A stretch of DNA of 5,271 bases. Source: Actinomycetes bacterium. GTDB taxonomy: Bacteria > Actinomycetota > Acidimicrobiia > Acidimicrobiales > JAKAOS01. Every line of letters begins with the position of its first letter. Position 1 is the stretch's first letter. This document shows positions 1 through 5,271 of the stretch, piece by piece. Below the pieces are notes generated by a model. The model was given only the letters and a program-made list of their open reading frames with translations, was not told where the DNA came from and ran no database searches. The stretch spans positions 1 to 5,271 of the forward strand of contig JAJYGW010000286.1 in NCBI GenBank assembly GCA_021790615.1, read 5' to 3'. Both the position numbers and the translations under genes were made by a program.

Positions 1-2219
1 ATCTCCACCTCGATCCCCCCCTCGGCCAACAGCTCGGCCGCCTGCCGGGACTTCTCGACGGTCGCGCCGTAGGTCACGATGGCGAGGTCCTCACCGGCGC
101 GCACCCGGCGCGCCTTGCCGAAGGGCACGAGGTGCTCCGGCCCGGGGAAGGGATCCCTCGTGTAGGGCTGGCGGAGCAGGTGCTTGTGCTCGAGGAACAG
201 GACGGGGTCGTCGGCCCGGAACGCCGTGCGGAGCAGCCCCGCTGCGTCCGCCGCCCGCGAGGGGAACGCGACCAGGATGCCGGGCACGTGGGTGAAGATC
301 GACTCCCCGGACTGCGAGTGCCAGATCGCCCCACCGGTGAGGTAGCCCCCGATCGGGACCCGGACCACCATCGGGCAGGAGAACGCGCCGTTGGACCGCC
401 ACCGGATCGTGGCCGCCTCGCTACGGAGCTGCTGCATGGCCGGCCAGATGTAGTCGAAGAACTGGATCTCCGGGCAGGGGTGCAGCCCCCGGACCGCCTG
501 GCCGACGGCCCGGCCGATGATGTTCGCCTCGGCGAGCGGCGTGTTGTAGCAGCGGGCCAGGCCGAAGCGGCGCTGCAGGCCGTGGGTGGTGCCGAACACC
601 CCACCCTTGCCCTCGACCTCCGCGAGCAGCGCCTCGCGGGCGTCGGCCACGTCCTCCCCGAACACCCGGACTCGCTCGTCCGCCGCCATGACCTCGGCGA
701 GCGTGCGCCGGATGGCCTCGCCGAGCGCCACGACCTCACCGATGCCGGCCTCGTCCAGCTCGCCCCGCTTGGCCCGCGAGGTCGCCGGCTCGCGGGTCGG
801 CGTCGCGGGAGCGGCCGGCCCGGTCCCGGCCGGCCCGGTCCCGGCCAGCTCCGGGAGCGCCGGCCCGGGCACTGCCGGCTCCGGGCGTGCCGGCTCGACG
901 ATGGCCGGCTCGGTGACGCGCGCGAGGTCCCAGAGGTGGAGGGTCGCGCTCGCGGGGTCCGGCCGGGGTGCTGCGAGCGCACGCGCTGCAGCCTCGGCGA
1001 CCTCCGCCGCCGCCGCTGCCCGGATCTCCGCGAGCTCTGCTGCGCCTGCGACGCCGAGCTCCTCGAGCATGGCCGCCATCGTGACGAGCGGGTCGTGGCT
1101 CGCCTCGTCCGCGAGGTCCGCCTTCGAGCGGTACTTGCTCTGGGTGTCAGCGGAGGAGTGGGAGTAGGGCCGCGTCACGATCGCGTGGAGGAGACGTGGG
1201 CCTTCCCCGGCACGTACCCGCTCGATGGCCGCGGCCCCCACCCGGCGCGCCTCGAGGTAGTCCCGCCCGTCGATCCGGTCCACGCCGAGACCACGGAAGC
1301 CGGAGACGAGCTCGGAGATCGGCGCTGGCGCCTGCTCCGAGGCGGGCACCGAGATCGCATAGCCGTTGTCCGCCACGACGTACAGGACGGGCAGCGCGAG
1401 CGTGCAGGCGGTGTTGAGGCTCTCCCAGAACTCGCCCTCCGACGTGGCCCCCTCACCGAGGGAGACGTAGGTGAGCTCGTCCCCCGTCGCCTCGACGCCC
1501 GGGAGCTGAGGTCGCCGTGATGCGTAACGGGTCGCCTCGGCGCAGCCCACCGCGGGCAGGCACTGGCTCCCGGTGGGGCTCGACTGCGTGGCGACGTGGT
1601 GACGACGGGATCCCCAGTGGCAGGGCATCTGCCGGCCGCCCGATGCCGGGTCGTCGGCCGAGCCCACGGCCTCGAGCAGGATCTCATACGGGCTCACCCC
1701 GAGGCCCAGCATCAGCGCCCGGTCGCGGTAGTACGGGAAGAACCAGTCCTGCCCCGAGCGGAGCGAACGGGCGAGGCCGAGGAGCAGCGCCTCGTGGCCG
1801 GCCCCGGAGATCTGGAAGAAGACCCGACTCTGCTTCTGGAGCGTGATCTCCCGGTCGTCGAGCGCGCGCGACACGCAGGCGAGGCGGTAGTCCTCGAGCA
1901 GCTCGTCCTTGGGGTAGGGCAGCGCATCGGGTTGGCTCGCCGGGCCTGCTCCGCTGGCGCGCGTGCGCCGGGCTGGCGCCCGGCCGGTGCGGGCGACCTC
2001 ACTCGCGGTCGACGCCCGGCCGTGGCGGGCCGCTGCAGCCGAAAGGGGCGCCGTGCCGTTGTGCGAGGCGTCCTCCGTCGCCTTCGCGCTCCGTGCGGTC
2101 GCTGGCGCGGACTTCGCGCTCCGTGCGGTCGCCGGCGCGGCCCCACCGCCCGGCGCCGTCACTCCCGACGCGTTCCGCCGTCCGCTACCCCGCCCCGCCG
2201 TCTCAGACTTCGCCACCAT
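1..2219 (-). CDS. Fused 2-oxoacid dehydrogenase E1 (alpha+beta), branched-chain type, 3' end cut by window edge
   Basis: This is the thiamine-diphosphate-dependent E1 that decarboxylates a 2-oxoacid and passes the acyl group to the lipoyl E2 in a cytoplasmic dehydrogenase complex. The frame is open from the ATG at 2217-2219 to the left edge, about 739 residues. GGGAGGG at 2227-2233 sits 7 nt before the ATG. Residues 1-96 are a low-complexity Ala/Arg/Lys-rich extension. The alpha half begins near LPYPKDELL (100-108), with [10 protein letters not shown] and then the diphosphate motif GEGATSEG (255-262) and N285. GEG instead of GDG also occurs in branched-chain E1 alpha. A loop [14 protein letters not shown] resembles the branched-chain E1 phosphorylation loop. 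A Pro/Ala-rich linker spans about 435-490. The beta half starts near 494 and has [11 protein letters not shown] (E564, cofactor-binding Glu) and HSQS (H634). The C-terminal domain has only just begun. Substrate is inferred; a pyruvate or other 2-oxoacid specificity is possible. Confidence 0.9.
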   Translation of the reverse strand, partial: MVAKSETAGRGSGRRNASGVTAPGGGAAPATARSAKSAPATARSAKATEDASHNGTAPLSAAAARHGRASTASEVARTGRAPARRTRASGAGPASQPDALPYPKDELLEDYRLACVSRALDDREITLQKQSRVFFQISGAGHEALLLGLARSLRSGQDWFFPYYRDRALMLGLGVSPYEILLEAVGSADDPASGGRQMPCHWGSRRHHVATQSSPTGSQCLPAVGCAEATRYASRRPQLPGVEATGDELTYVSLGEGATSEGEFWESLNTACTLALPVLYVVADNGYAISVPASEQAPAPISELVSGFRGLGVDRIDGRDYLEARRVGAAAIERVRAGEGPRLLHAIVTRPYSHSSADTQSKYRSKADLADEASHDPLVTMAAMLEELGVAGAAELAEIRAAAAAEVAEAAARALAAPRPDPASATLHLWDLARVTEPAIVEPARPEPAVPGPALPELAGTGPAGTGPAAPATPTREPATSRAKRGELDEAGIGEVVALGEAIRRTLAEVMAADERVRVFGEDVADAREALLAEVEGKGGVFGTTHGLQRRFGLARCYNTPLAEANIIGRAVGQAVRGLHPCPEIQFFDYIWPAMQQLRSEAATIRWRSNGAFSCPMVVRVPIGGYLTGGAIWHSQSGESIFTHVPGILVAFPSRAADAAGLLRTAFRADDPVLFLEHKHLLRQPYTRDPFPGPEHLVPFGKARRVRAGEDLAIVTYGATVEKSRQAAELLAEGGIEVE
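813..846. repeat. 15-bp tandem repeat in the E1 interdomain linker
   Basis: The 15-base unit ggccggcccggtccc occurs at 813-827 and 828-842 and starts a third time at 843-846. It encodes the repeated GTGPA in the Pro/Ala-rich linker between the alpha and beta halves. Its in-frame period makes it a likely site of length variation. Confidence 0.85.
2082..2140. repeat. 30-bp-period tandem duplication within the E1 N-terminal extension
   Basis: Two copies of a 29-base block (2082-2110 and 2112-2140) are offset by 30 bases and differ only at t2103/c2133. On the minus strand they encode two copies of a [18 protein letters not shown] ten-residue unit. The period is a multiple of three, so the E1 frame is kept. 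Confidence 0.85.
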
Positions 2220-2226
2220 CGTCACG

Positions 2227-2233
2227 CCCTCCC
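2227..2233 (-). promoter_or_regulatory. Shine-Dalgarno sequence of the fused E1 gene
   Basis: The minus strand reads GGGAGGG, 7 nt before the ATG at 2219. It selects this ATG over an in-frame GTG at 2160-2162, so the low-complexity N-terminal extension is probably translated. Confidence 0.6.
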
Positions 2234-2353
2234 GTACACTCCGGCCTGCCTCGGCGGATGGGGCCCGACCGGTCGACTCCCGGCCGCTCTCGTCCTCGAT
2301 CCTCGGCGGTCCGCTCCCAGCAGCGCTTCCCGACCCGGTCGACTTCCCATGTG

Positions 2354-2370
2354 GCCCGGACCGTCCGGGC
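2354..2370. promoter_or_regulatory. 17-bp palindrome, candidate operator upstream of E1
   Basis: GCCCGGAC and GTCCGGGC form perfect 8-bp arms around a single central base. The site lies about 135 bp upstream of the E1 ATG. Perfect arms with a one-base centre suit a dimeric repressor site better than an RNA hairpin, but no regulator is identified. Confidence 0.4.
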
Positions 2371-2427
2371 TGGTGGAACAGGCTCGCAGCGTGTTCGCCC
2401 GAGGACTGTCCGCGTGCCCGAGCCTAA

Positions 2428-2460
2428 CCCCGCCACTGCGACGCAGGGGGGAGGGCGGGG
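2428..2460 (-). terminator. Possible hairpin terminator after def
   Basis: CCCCGCC (2428-2434) and GGCGGGG (2454-2460) can pair as a 7-bp GC stem that begins 4 nt past the def stop codon. A smaller stem CTGC/GCAG lies inside the loop. There is no T-tract after the stem on the minus strand, so intrinsic termination is uncertain. Confidence 0.3.
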
Positions 2461-2464
2461 CTCC

Positions 2465-3019
2465 TCAGCGGAGACGCAGCGGAGCGTGCGGGGAGTCCTT
2501 CACGACGATCTCCTCGCCGTCGAGCATCCGTTCCCGCAGCTCGGCAAGGGCTCGCCGGCGGGTCTCCGGGTCCAGGCGGTCGAGGAACACGACCCCGTCG
2601 AGGTGGTCCGTCTCGTGCAGCAGGGCGCGTGCGAGTCGGTCGGTACCGACGACCTCGATCGGCTCTCCGTGGCTGTCGAAGCCCCGGGCGACCACGCGCC
2701 GAGAGCGCCGGAGCGGGCAGGTGATCCCCGGGATCGAGAGGCAACCCTCCTCGTCCTCGACCTCCTCGGGATCGACCTCGACCATCACCGGGTTCACCAG
2801 GTGCCCGACGTCGTCGTCCTCGGCGTCCCGACGGAGGTAGGTGAACACGCGAAGCCCGACGCCGATCTGCGGTGCCGCGAGTCCGGCACCGTTCGCGTCG
2901 AGCATCGTGTCTCTCAGATCGGCGACGAGCCGCCGCAGGCTGCGATCGAAGTCGATCACCTCTGCCGCCTTCGTCCGCAGCACCGGATCTCCGAGGATGC
3001 GGATCGTCTTGGTTGCCAG
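2465..3019 (-). CDS. def: Peptide deformylase, probable CTG start
   Basis: Peptide deformylase removes the formyl group from the N-terminal methionine of new proteins at the ribosome, using a metal ion. From a CTG at 3017-3019 the protein is 184 residues, normal for the family, and begins MATKTIRILGDPVLR. All three family motifs are present: GAGLAAPQIG (44-53), EGCLS (91-95; C93 is a metal ligand) and HETDH (135-139; H135 and H139 are ligands, E136 is catalytic). The residue before H135 is Leu rather than the common Gln, which is not catalytic. The in-frame stop at 3032-3034 limits the start region. The only standard in-frame start is GTG at 2981-2983, which would lose the conserved IRILGDP strand. 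GGGAG at 3026-3030 lies 6 nt before the CTG. The gene is divergent from the small RAM-domain gene at 3144. Confidence 0.95.
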   Translation of the reverse strand: MATKTIRILGDPVLRTKAAEVIDFDRSLRRLVADLRDTMLDANGAGLAAPQIGVGLRVFTYLRRDAEDDDVGHLVNPVMVEVDPEEVEDEEGCLSIPGITCPLRRSRRVVARGFDSHGEPIEVVGTDRLARALLHETDHLDGVVFLDRLDPETRRRALAELRERMLDGEEIVVKDSPHAPLRLR

Positions 3020-3025
3020 CGCTCG

Positions 3026-3030
3026 CTCCC
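3026..3030 (-). promoter_or_regulatory. Shine-Dalgarno sequence supporting the CTG start of def
   Basis: The minus strand reads GGGAG (longer context AAGGGAG), 6 nt before the CTG at 3019. It lies too far upstream (over 40 nt) to serve the in-frame GTG at 2983. It is the main sequence evidence for the non-standard start, together with conserved N-terminal residues. Confidence 0.6.
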
Positions 3031-3049
3031 TTCACCTCGTCACGGACCT

Positions 3050-3089
3050 CGGCTTCGTGCCGTTCTGTACGCTAACGTGCCCGAAGCCG
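3050..3089. repeat. Inverted repeat, candidate operator in the divergent region
   Basis: The 8-bp arms CGGCTTCG and CGAAGCCG are perfectly complementary and separated by 24 bp. Smaller arms CGTT (3061-3064) and AACG (3074-3077) are nested almost symmetrically inside. The layout could serve a dimeric regulator of both genes; the function is inferred. Confidence 0.4.
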
Positions 3090-3095
3090 GCCGGG

Positions 3096-3114
3096 CACCG
3101 TCGGCGGGACGGTG
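3096..3114 (+). promoter_or_regulatory. Small hairpin in the 5' leader of the RAM-domain gene
   Basis: CACCGTC (3096-3102) and GACGGTG (3108-3114) form a 7-bp stem with a 5-nt loop, GGCGG. It ends 16 nt before the ribosome-binding site at 3131. There is no T-tract, so a terminator is unlikely. It could affect leader stability or translation, or be a DNA site. Confidence 0.35.
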
Positions 3115-3130
3115 GGAGCGGGGCGGAGCG

Positions 3131-3136
3131 AGGAGG
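3131..3136 (+). promoter_or_regulatory. Shine-Dalgarno sequence favouring the GTG start at 3144
   Basis: AGGAGG lies 7 nt before GTG at 3144-3146 but 16 nt before the in-frame ATG at 3153-3155. Spacing favours the GTG. Confidence 0.7.
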
Positions 3137-3143
3137 GACGGGC

Positions 3144-3380
3144 GTGTCAGTCATGGCATACGTGCTGATCCAGACGGAAGTCGGCAAGGCTGCTCAGGTC
3201 GCGTCCAAGGTCGCCGGGATCCCCGGCGTCGTGGCCGCCGACGACGTGACCGGACCCTACGACGTCATCGTGCGGGCCGAAGCCGCTTCCGTCGACGAGC
3301 TCGGCACGATGGTCGTCAGCCGAGTCCAGCTCATCGAGGGGATCACGAGGACGCTGACCTGCCCCGTGGTCCGCCTCTAG
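3144..3380 (+). CDS. Stand-alone Lrp/AsnC ligand-binding (RAM) domain protein
   Basis: The 78-residue product begins MSVMAYVLIQTEVGKAA and ends RTLTCPVVRL. It matches the C-terminal ligand-binding and oligomerisation domain of Lrp/AsnC regulators along its length, with the alternating strand-helix pattern and the GPYDVIV stretch (about 39-45) usual at the effector-binding dimer interface. There is no helix-turn-helix. Stand-alone RAM proteins of this size are known in Actinobacteria. They may bind amino acids or co-assemble with full-length Lrp proteins; the role here is inferred. A strong ribosome-binding site sets GTG 3144 as the start; ATG 3153 would give 75 residues. It is divergent from def. 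A full-length Lrp-type regulator controls branched-chain dehydrogenase genes in Pseudomonas (BkdR), which makes the nearby E1 gene suggestive but proves no link. Confidence 0.88.
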   Translation: MSVMAYVLIQTEVGKAAQVASKVAGIPGVVAADDVTGPYDVIVRAEAASVDELGTMVVSRVQLIEGITRTLTCPVVRL

Positions 3381-3421
3381 AGCTCCTCAGGTATGACCGT
3401 CGTCACGGATGAGGCAAGTTT
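3381..3421. other. Short gap between convergent genes
   Basis: The 41 bases between the stop codons of the RAM-domain gene and the unknown gene contain CTCTAGAG overlapping GAGCTC at 3375-3385 and a weak 4-bp hairpin CCGT/ACGG. No convincing terminator is visible for either gene. Confidence 0.4.
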
Positions 3422-3715
3422 TCAGGCGGCGAGGCTGAGTCGAGCCCTGCTGATGTAGTCGGTGACGGCGTGGTCGATGGTCGCGAGGGCGGTCCGCAGG
3501 GGGGGTGGTGCGGGTGGCTGGTCGGCTGCGAGAAGGGGGTGGAGGAGGCGGTGATCGAGCTTGGTGTAGAAGACGGCGGCCTTGAGACCGTCGGTGGTCA
3601 GGGTGTAGGTGTTGGTGTGCGGGACCCGGGCGATGAGGCCTTTGAGGCGGAGTCGGCGCAGGTCGTAGGTCATCTGCGCTCCGCTGTCGGGGCCACCGAG
3701 GAGGCTCTCACCGAG
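3422..3715 (-). pseudogene. Detached C-terminal winged-helix-like part of the frameshifted gene
   Basis: After the frameshift near 3715 the homology continues in the -1 frame as LGESLLGGPDSGAQMTYDLR and on to RARLSLAA, stopping at 3422. The stretch MTYDLRRLRLKGLIARVPHT followed by NTYTLTTDG reads like a recognition helix and beta wing of a winged-helix domain. The following FYTKLDHRLLHPLLAADQPP and a helical tail close the protein. Adding one base at 3715-3716 restores RALGESLLGG across the joint. This piece has no start or ribosome-binding site of its own that I can see, so it is probably untranslated unless the ribosome shifts frame. The assignment of a winged helix is by pattern, not by structure. 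Confidence 0.65.
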
Positions 3716-5013
3716 GCGCGAAGGCTCTTGTTGGTGAAGCCGACGGTGGCGGTCAACGCGACGCAGAGGGCGCCGGTCAGGGCCATGACGCGTGGATCCC
3801 CGAAGCGCAGGGCTCCGGTTCGTTGGCCCTCCTCGACCGAGGGCTGTGAGATCCGCTCGAACAGAGCGCTCTCGATGGCACAGCCCTGACCGGCACGTTG
3901 CACCTCGAGCAGACGGCGGTTGGCCGCTCGGGCCTTGGCCCGGAGCTCGGGGAGGTTGGTGAGACGCCGCTGGCATCCCAAGTCGTTGGGAGCGTTGACG
4001 ACGGTCTCGATGCGCAGCGCACGACCTTCCTTCAGGTACTCCTCGATCCTGGAGTGCTTGTAGAAGGCATTGATCGTCACATCCGTGCCCCGGGTGACGA
4101 CCTTCGTGGCGAACTCGCCCTTGGTGTTCGAGTAGATCCGCCGGTCGAAGATCACCTTGATCTCGTCGGGCCGGCCCACATCGATGTTGTCGGTCACTAT
4201 GGCCTCGAAGAACGCTCGGGCCCGCCGTGGGGCGTCGAAGACGATCGTGCGGGACATCTCGACCTGGCGCATCGAGAGCTCCCACCAGTAGCCACCCGCC
4301 CGGTCGACGTCGTCGAGGGGCGTGGGGATCGCTCGCAGCCACCGCTCGAAGAACACCTGGATCTGTGCGGGACCGAGCCGATCGCAGACCGCTTGGAGGC
4401 CAGCCGGATCGTCGCTCGTCGCGAACCCATTCGCCAGCTCGGTGAACCCGATCCCGGCCTTGGTCGCCTGACGCTTCGCCCACTCGTGCCCGTTGACCCA
4501 TACCTTGGCCGGATACGGGAACCAACTGCAGATCTTGACGAAGCCCGGACCGAAGTCAGCGTCGAGGACGGAGAAGTAGTAGGCCGTCACTCGCCGGTCG
4601 GCCTTGTCGAAGCCGAACAGCTTCACGCTGGGGTCGCGCTTCGGACGCTGGTGGGCGGTGAACACCCGCTGGAACTCCTGGGCCACCCCGATCGCCACCA
4701 CCCCCGGACCCCGAGCCGCGTTCCAGTACGGGCGGACCGGGTCGATCTGGCGGTCGTCGGCCTTGAACCGGATGACCGGGATGTCGTTGGTCTCGGCGAA
4801 CGCGCTCACCGCGGCGCGGAAGCGGTCCCCGATCCTGGTCATGATCGCCGGGGAAGGGATCGGGCAGCGGAGATGGTCGCGCATGAAGGTGACCACCTGC
4901 CCGCTCACCTGCAAGTTCGGGACGTAGGCGTTGAGGTAGAGCCGATCCAGGCACTCGAGGTCCAGCACCACATGATCGTCGAGTAGCTCACCGACCGACA
5001 CCGCGCTGGCCAT
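3670..5013 (-). CDS. Uncharacterised protein, body of a frameshifted gene
   Basis: I do not know the function of this family. I recall close relatives of about 500 residues in many actinobacterial genomes, usually called hypothetical. The frame starts at ATG 5011-5013, with GAGG at 5020-5023 six nt upstream, and begins MASAVSVGELLDDHVVLDLE. Notable conserved-looking blocks are IPVIRFKADDRQID (78-91), VAIGVAQEFQ (106-115), VWVNGHEWAKRQA (171-183), GYWWELSMRQVEMSRTIVFDAPRRAR (240-266, quoted in parts: WWELSMRQVE, VFDAPRRAR) and YKHSRIEEYLKEGRALRIE (318-336). The protein is basic, with no signal peptide or membrane segment seen. Homology ends at about residue 433. After that the frame reads 14 unrelated residues to a stop at 3670, because of a one-base shift. 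The intact protein would be near 530 residues. The frame stays open upstream to 5214 only by chance, inside the IS. A nucleic-acid-related or mobile role is possible but unproven. Confidence 0.72.
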   Translation of the reverse strand: MASAVSVGELLDDHVVLDLECLDRLYLNAYVPNLQVSGQVVTFMRDHLRCPIPSPAIMTRIGDRFRAAVSAFAETNDIPVIRFKADDRQIDPVRPYWNAARGPGVVAIGVAQEFQRVFTAHQRPKRDPSVKLFGFDKADRRVTAYYFSVLDADFGPGFVKICSWFPYPAKVWVNGHEWAKRQATKAGIGFTELANGFATSDDPAGLQAVCDRLGPAQIQVFFERWLRAIPTPLDDVDRAGGYWWELSMRQVEMSRTIVFDAPRRARAFFEAIVTDNIDVGRPDEIKVIFDRRIYSNTKGEFATKVVTRGTDVTINAFYKHSRIEEYLKEGRALRIETVVNAPNDLGCQRRLTNLPELRAKARAANRRLLEVQRAGQGCAIESALFERISQPSVEEGQRTGALRFGDPRVMALTGALCVALTATVGFTNKSLRASVRASSVAPTAERR

Positions 5014-5031
5014 GACGCACCTCGATCCTGA

Positions 5032-5271
5032 GAGGCTGTCGCGTATATTTATGCAGCGCGATGAATGGTCGCTGACTGGGCGGTCAGGCGACGGAGGAGC
5101 AGGCGAGCATGGGCTGCCCAGACGAAGCCCTCTGCGACCACGGGGAGTCGTTCGTAGTCGACCTGGAGCCGTCGATTGTTCATCAACCAGGACCACGTCC
5201 GCTCCACCACCCACCGCCGTGGGAGCACTTCGAAGGTGCCCGAGTGGATCTTCTTCACCACCTCCGCCGAG
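5032..5271 (-). mobile_element. IS5-family insertion sequence, one end inside the window
   Basis: The element end is placed at about 5032, where GAGGCTGTCGCG begins, because this resembles IS5-family terminal repeats and follows the transposase stop by only 17 bp. TGA at 5029-5031, just outside, fits the TNA target typical of the IS1031 subgroup. The other end is beyond the window, so neither the terminal repeat nor the target duplication can be confirmed here. Confidence 0.55.
5049..5271 (-). CDS. IS5-family transposase, C-terminal fragment cut by window edge
   Basis: The visible 73 residues run from [20 protein letters not shown] through [20 protein letters not shown] and end ATIHRAA at the TAA at 5049-5051. 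[12 protein letters not shown] followed by NRRLQVDYE is the usual C-terminal signature of IS5-type DDE transposases, and the Glu of VERT is the third catalytic acidic residue. Such enzymes cut and paste the element. The two catalytic Asp residues and the start codon lie beyond the right edge, so the gene's integrity is unknown. A GTG at 5259-5261 should not be taken as the start because the frame and homology continue through it. Transcription runs toward the unknown gene at 5013. Confidence 0.85.
   Translation of the reverse strand, partial: SAEVVKKIHSGTFEVLPRRWVVERTWSWLMNNRRLQVDYERLPVVAEGFVWAAHARLLLRRLTAQSATIHRAA

Larger units (their letters stand above)
2220..2464 (-). promoter_or_regulatory. 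Intergenic leader between def and the fused E1 gene
   Basis: This 245-bp stretch has no convincing gene. From the def side it holds a possible hairpin (2428-2460), a 17-bp palindrome (2354-2370) and two similar boxes around GGTCGACT (2266-2281 and 2331-2348). I could not identify a clear -35/-10 pair. The length of the gap suggests that E1 has its own promoter here rather than relying only on def transcription. Confidence 0.4.
3020..3143. promoter_or_regulatory. Divergent intergenic region between def and the RAM-domain gene
   Basis: This 124-bp region must carry the promoters of both outward-facing genes. It is partly less GC-rich around 3061-3077. It contains an inverted repeat (CGGCTTCG at 3050-3057, CGAAGCCG at 3082-3089) and a hairpin at 3096-3114. 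TACGCT at 3068-3073 could be a plus-strand -10 element, but no good -35 is visible, so no promoter is assigned firmly. Confidence 0.45.

Noticed and set aside
132..1520. Long plus-strand open frame opposite the E1 gene
   Set aside because: It is antisense to a clearly homologous protein. Arg/Gly/Pro-rich composition and lack of domains mark it as a GC-rich shadow.
2203..2436. Small minus-strand frame in the E1 leader
   Set aside because: It overlaps the E1 start out of frame, has no ribosome-binding site that I can see and has no recognisable motif.
1596..3412. Long overlapping plus-strand frames opposite E1, its leader and def
   Set aside because: They cross the start and stop signals of real minus-strand genes and encode low-complexity Arg/Pro/Ser-rich sequence without recognisable domains.
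3670..3750. Programmed -1 frameshift signal in the unknown gene
   Set aside because: No heptamer of the X XXY YYZ type is in frame in the overlap, and no strong downstream structure was noticed. A simple base loss fits better.
3898..4986. 362-residue plus-strand frame opposite the unknown gene
   Set aside because: The minus-strand frame has family-like conserved motifs and a ribosome-binding site. The plus-strand frame has neither and mirrors it.
3386..5032. CTCAGG at 3386-3391 and CCTGAG at 5027-5032 as terminal inverted repeats of a mobile element around the unknown gene
   Set aside because: Only 6 bp match (8 of 9 with a gap). The right arm also overlaps the probable end and target of the IS5-type element, so chance is the simpler explanation.
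5014..5214. N-terminal extension of the unknown protein to a start at 5214
   Set aside because: This part overlaps the transposase coding sequence in another frame. ATG 5013 has its own ribosome-binding site and begins the family-like sequence.

Overview
The window is GC-rich DNA with bacterial gene features (Shine-Dalgarno sequences, short intergenic gaps) and resembles a high-GC actinobacterium. Hand counts of four 60-base lines in the E1 and def genes and the unknown gene gave 73 to 88% GC in the first two genes and 58 to 78% in the third. The lineage guess rests on GC content, protein flavour and my memory that the unknown family at 3422-5013 is common in Actinobacteria. No rRNA, tRNA or CRISPR array was seen.

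Left part (1-3019), all on the minus strand. The first 2219 bases carry one uninterrupted reading frame that runs off the left edge. It is a fused thiamine-diphosphate-dependent 2-oxoacid dehydrogenase E1 protein, alpha and beta halves in one chain, most like the branched-chain 2-oxoacid type. It has a long low-complexity N-terminal extension and a Pro/Ala-rich linker between the halves. Upstream lies a 245-bp leader with a 17-bp palindrome and two similar GTCGAC-containing boxes. Next comes peptide deformylase (def), which appears to start at a CTG codon at 3019.

Middle (3020-3380). A divergent intergenic region with an inverted repeat and a small hairpin separates def from a 78-residue plus-strand gene. 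That gene encodes a stand-alone Lrp/AsnC ligand-binding (RAM) domain with no DNA-binding domain.

Right part (3381-5271), minus strand. A roughly 530-residue protein of an uncharacterised family is broken by a one-base frameshift near 3715. The break separates a 433-residue body from a winged-helix-like C-terminal domain. About 18 bp upstream of its start codon is the end of an IS5-type insertion sequence. The C-terminal 73 residues of its transposase lie in the window and the rest is beyond the right edge. The IS probably removed or replaced the unknown gene's promoter.

Functionally, the left and middle genes are housekeeping or metabolic: 2-oxoacid oxidation, N-terminal protein processing and a small amino-acid-sensing-type protein. 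The right third is accessory and decaying. The most interesting item is the unknown, possibly mobile, frameshifted family; the CTG start of def is the clearest gene-structure oddity.
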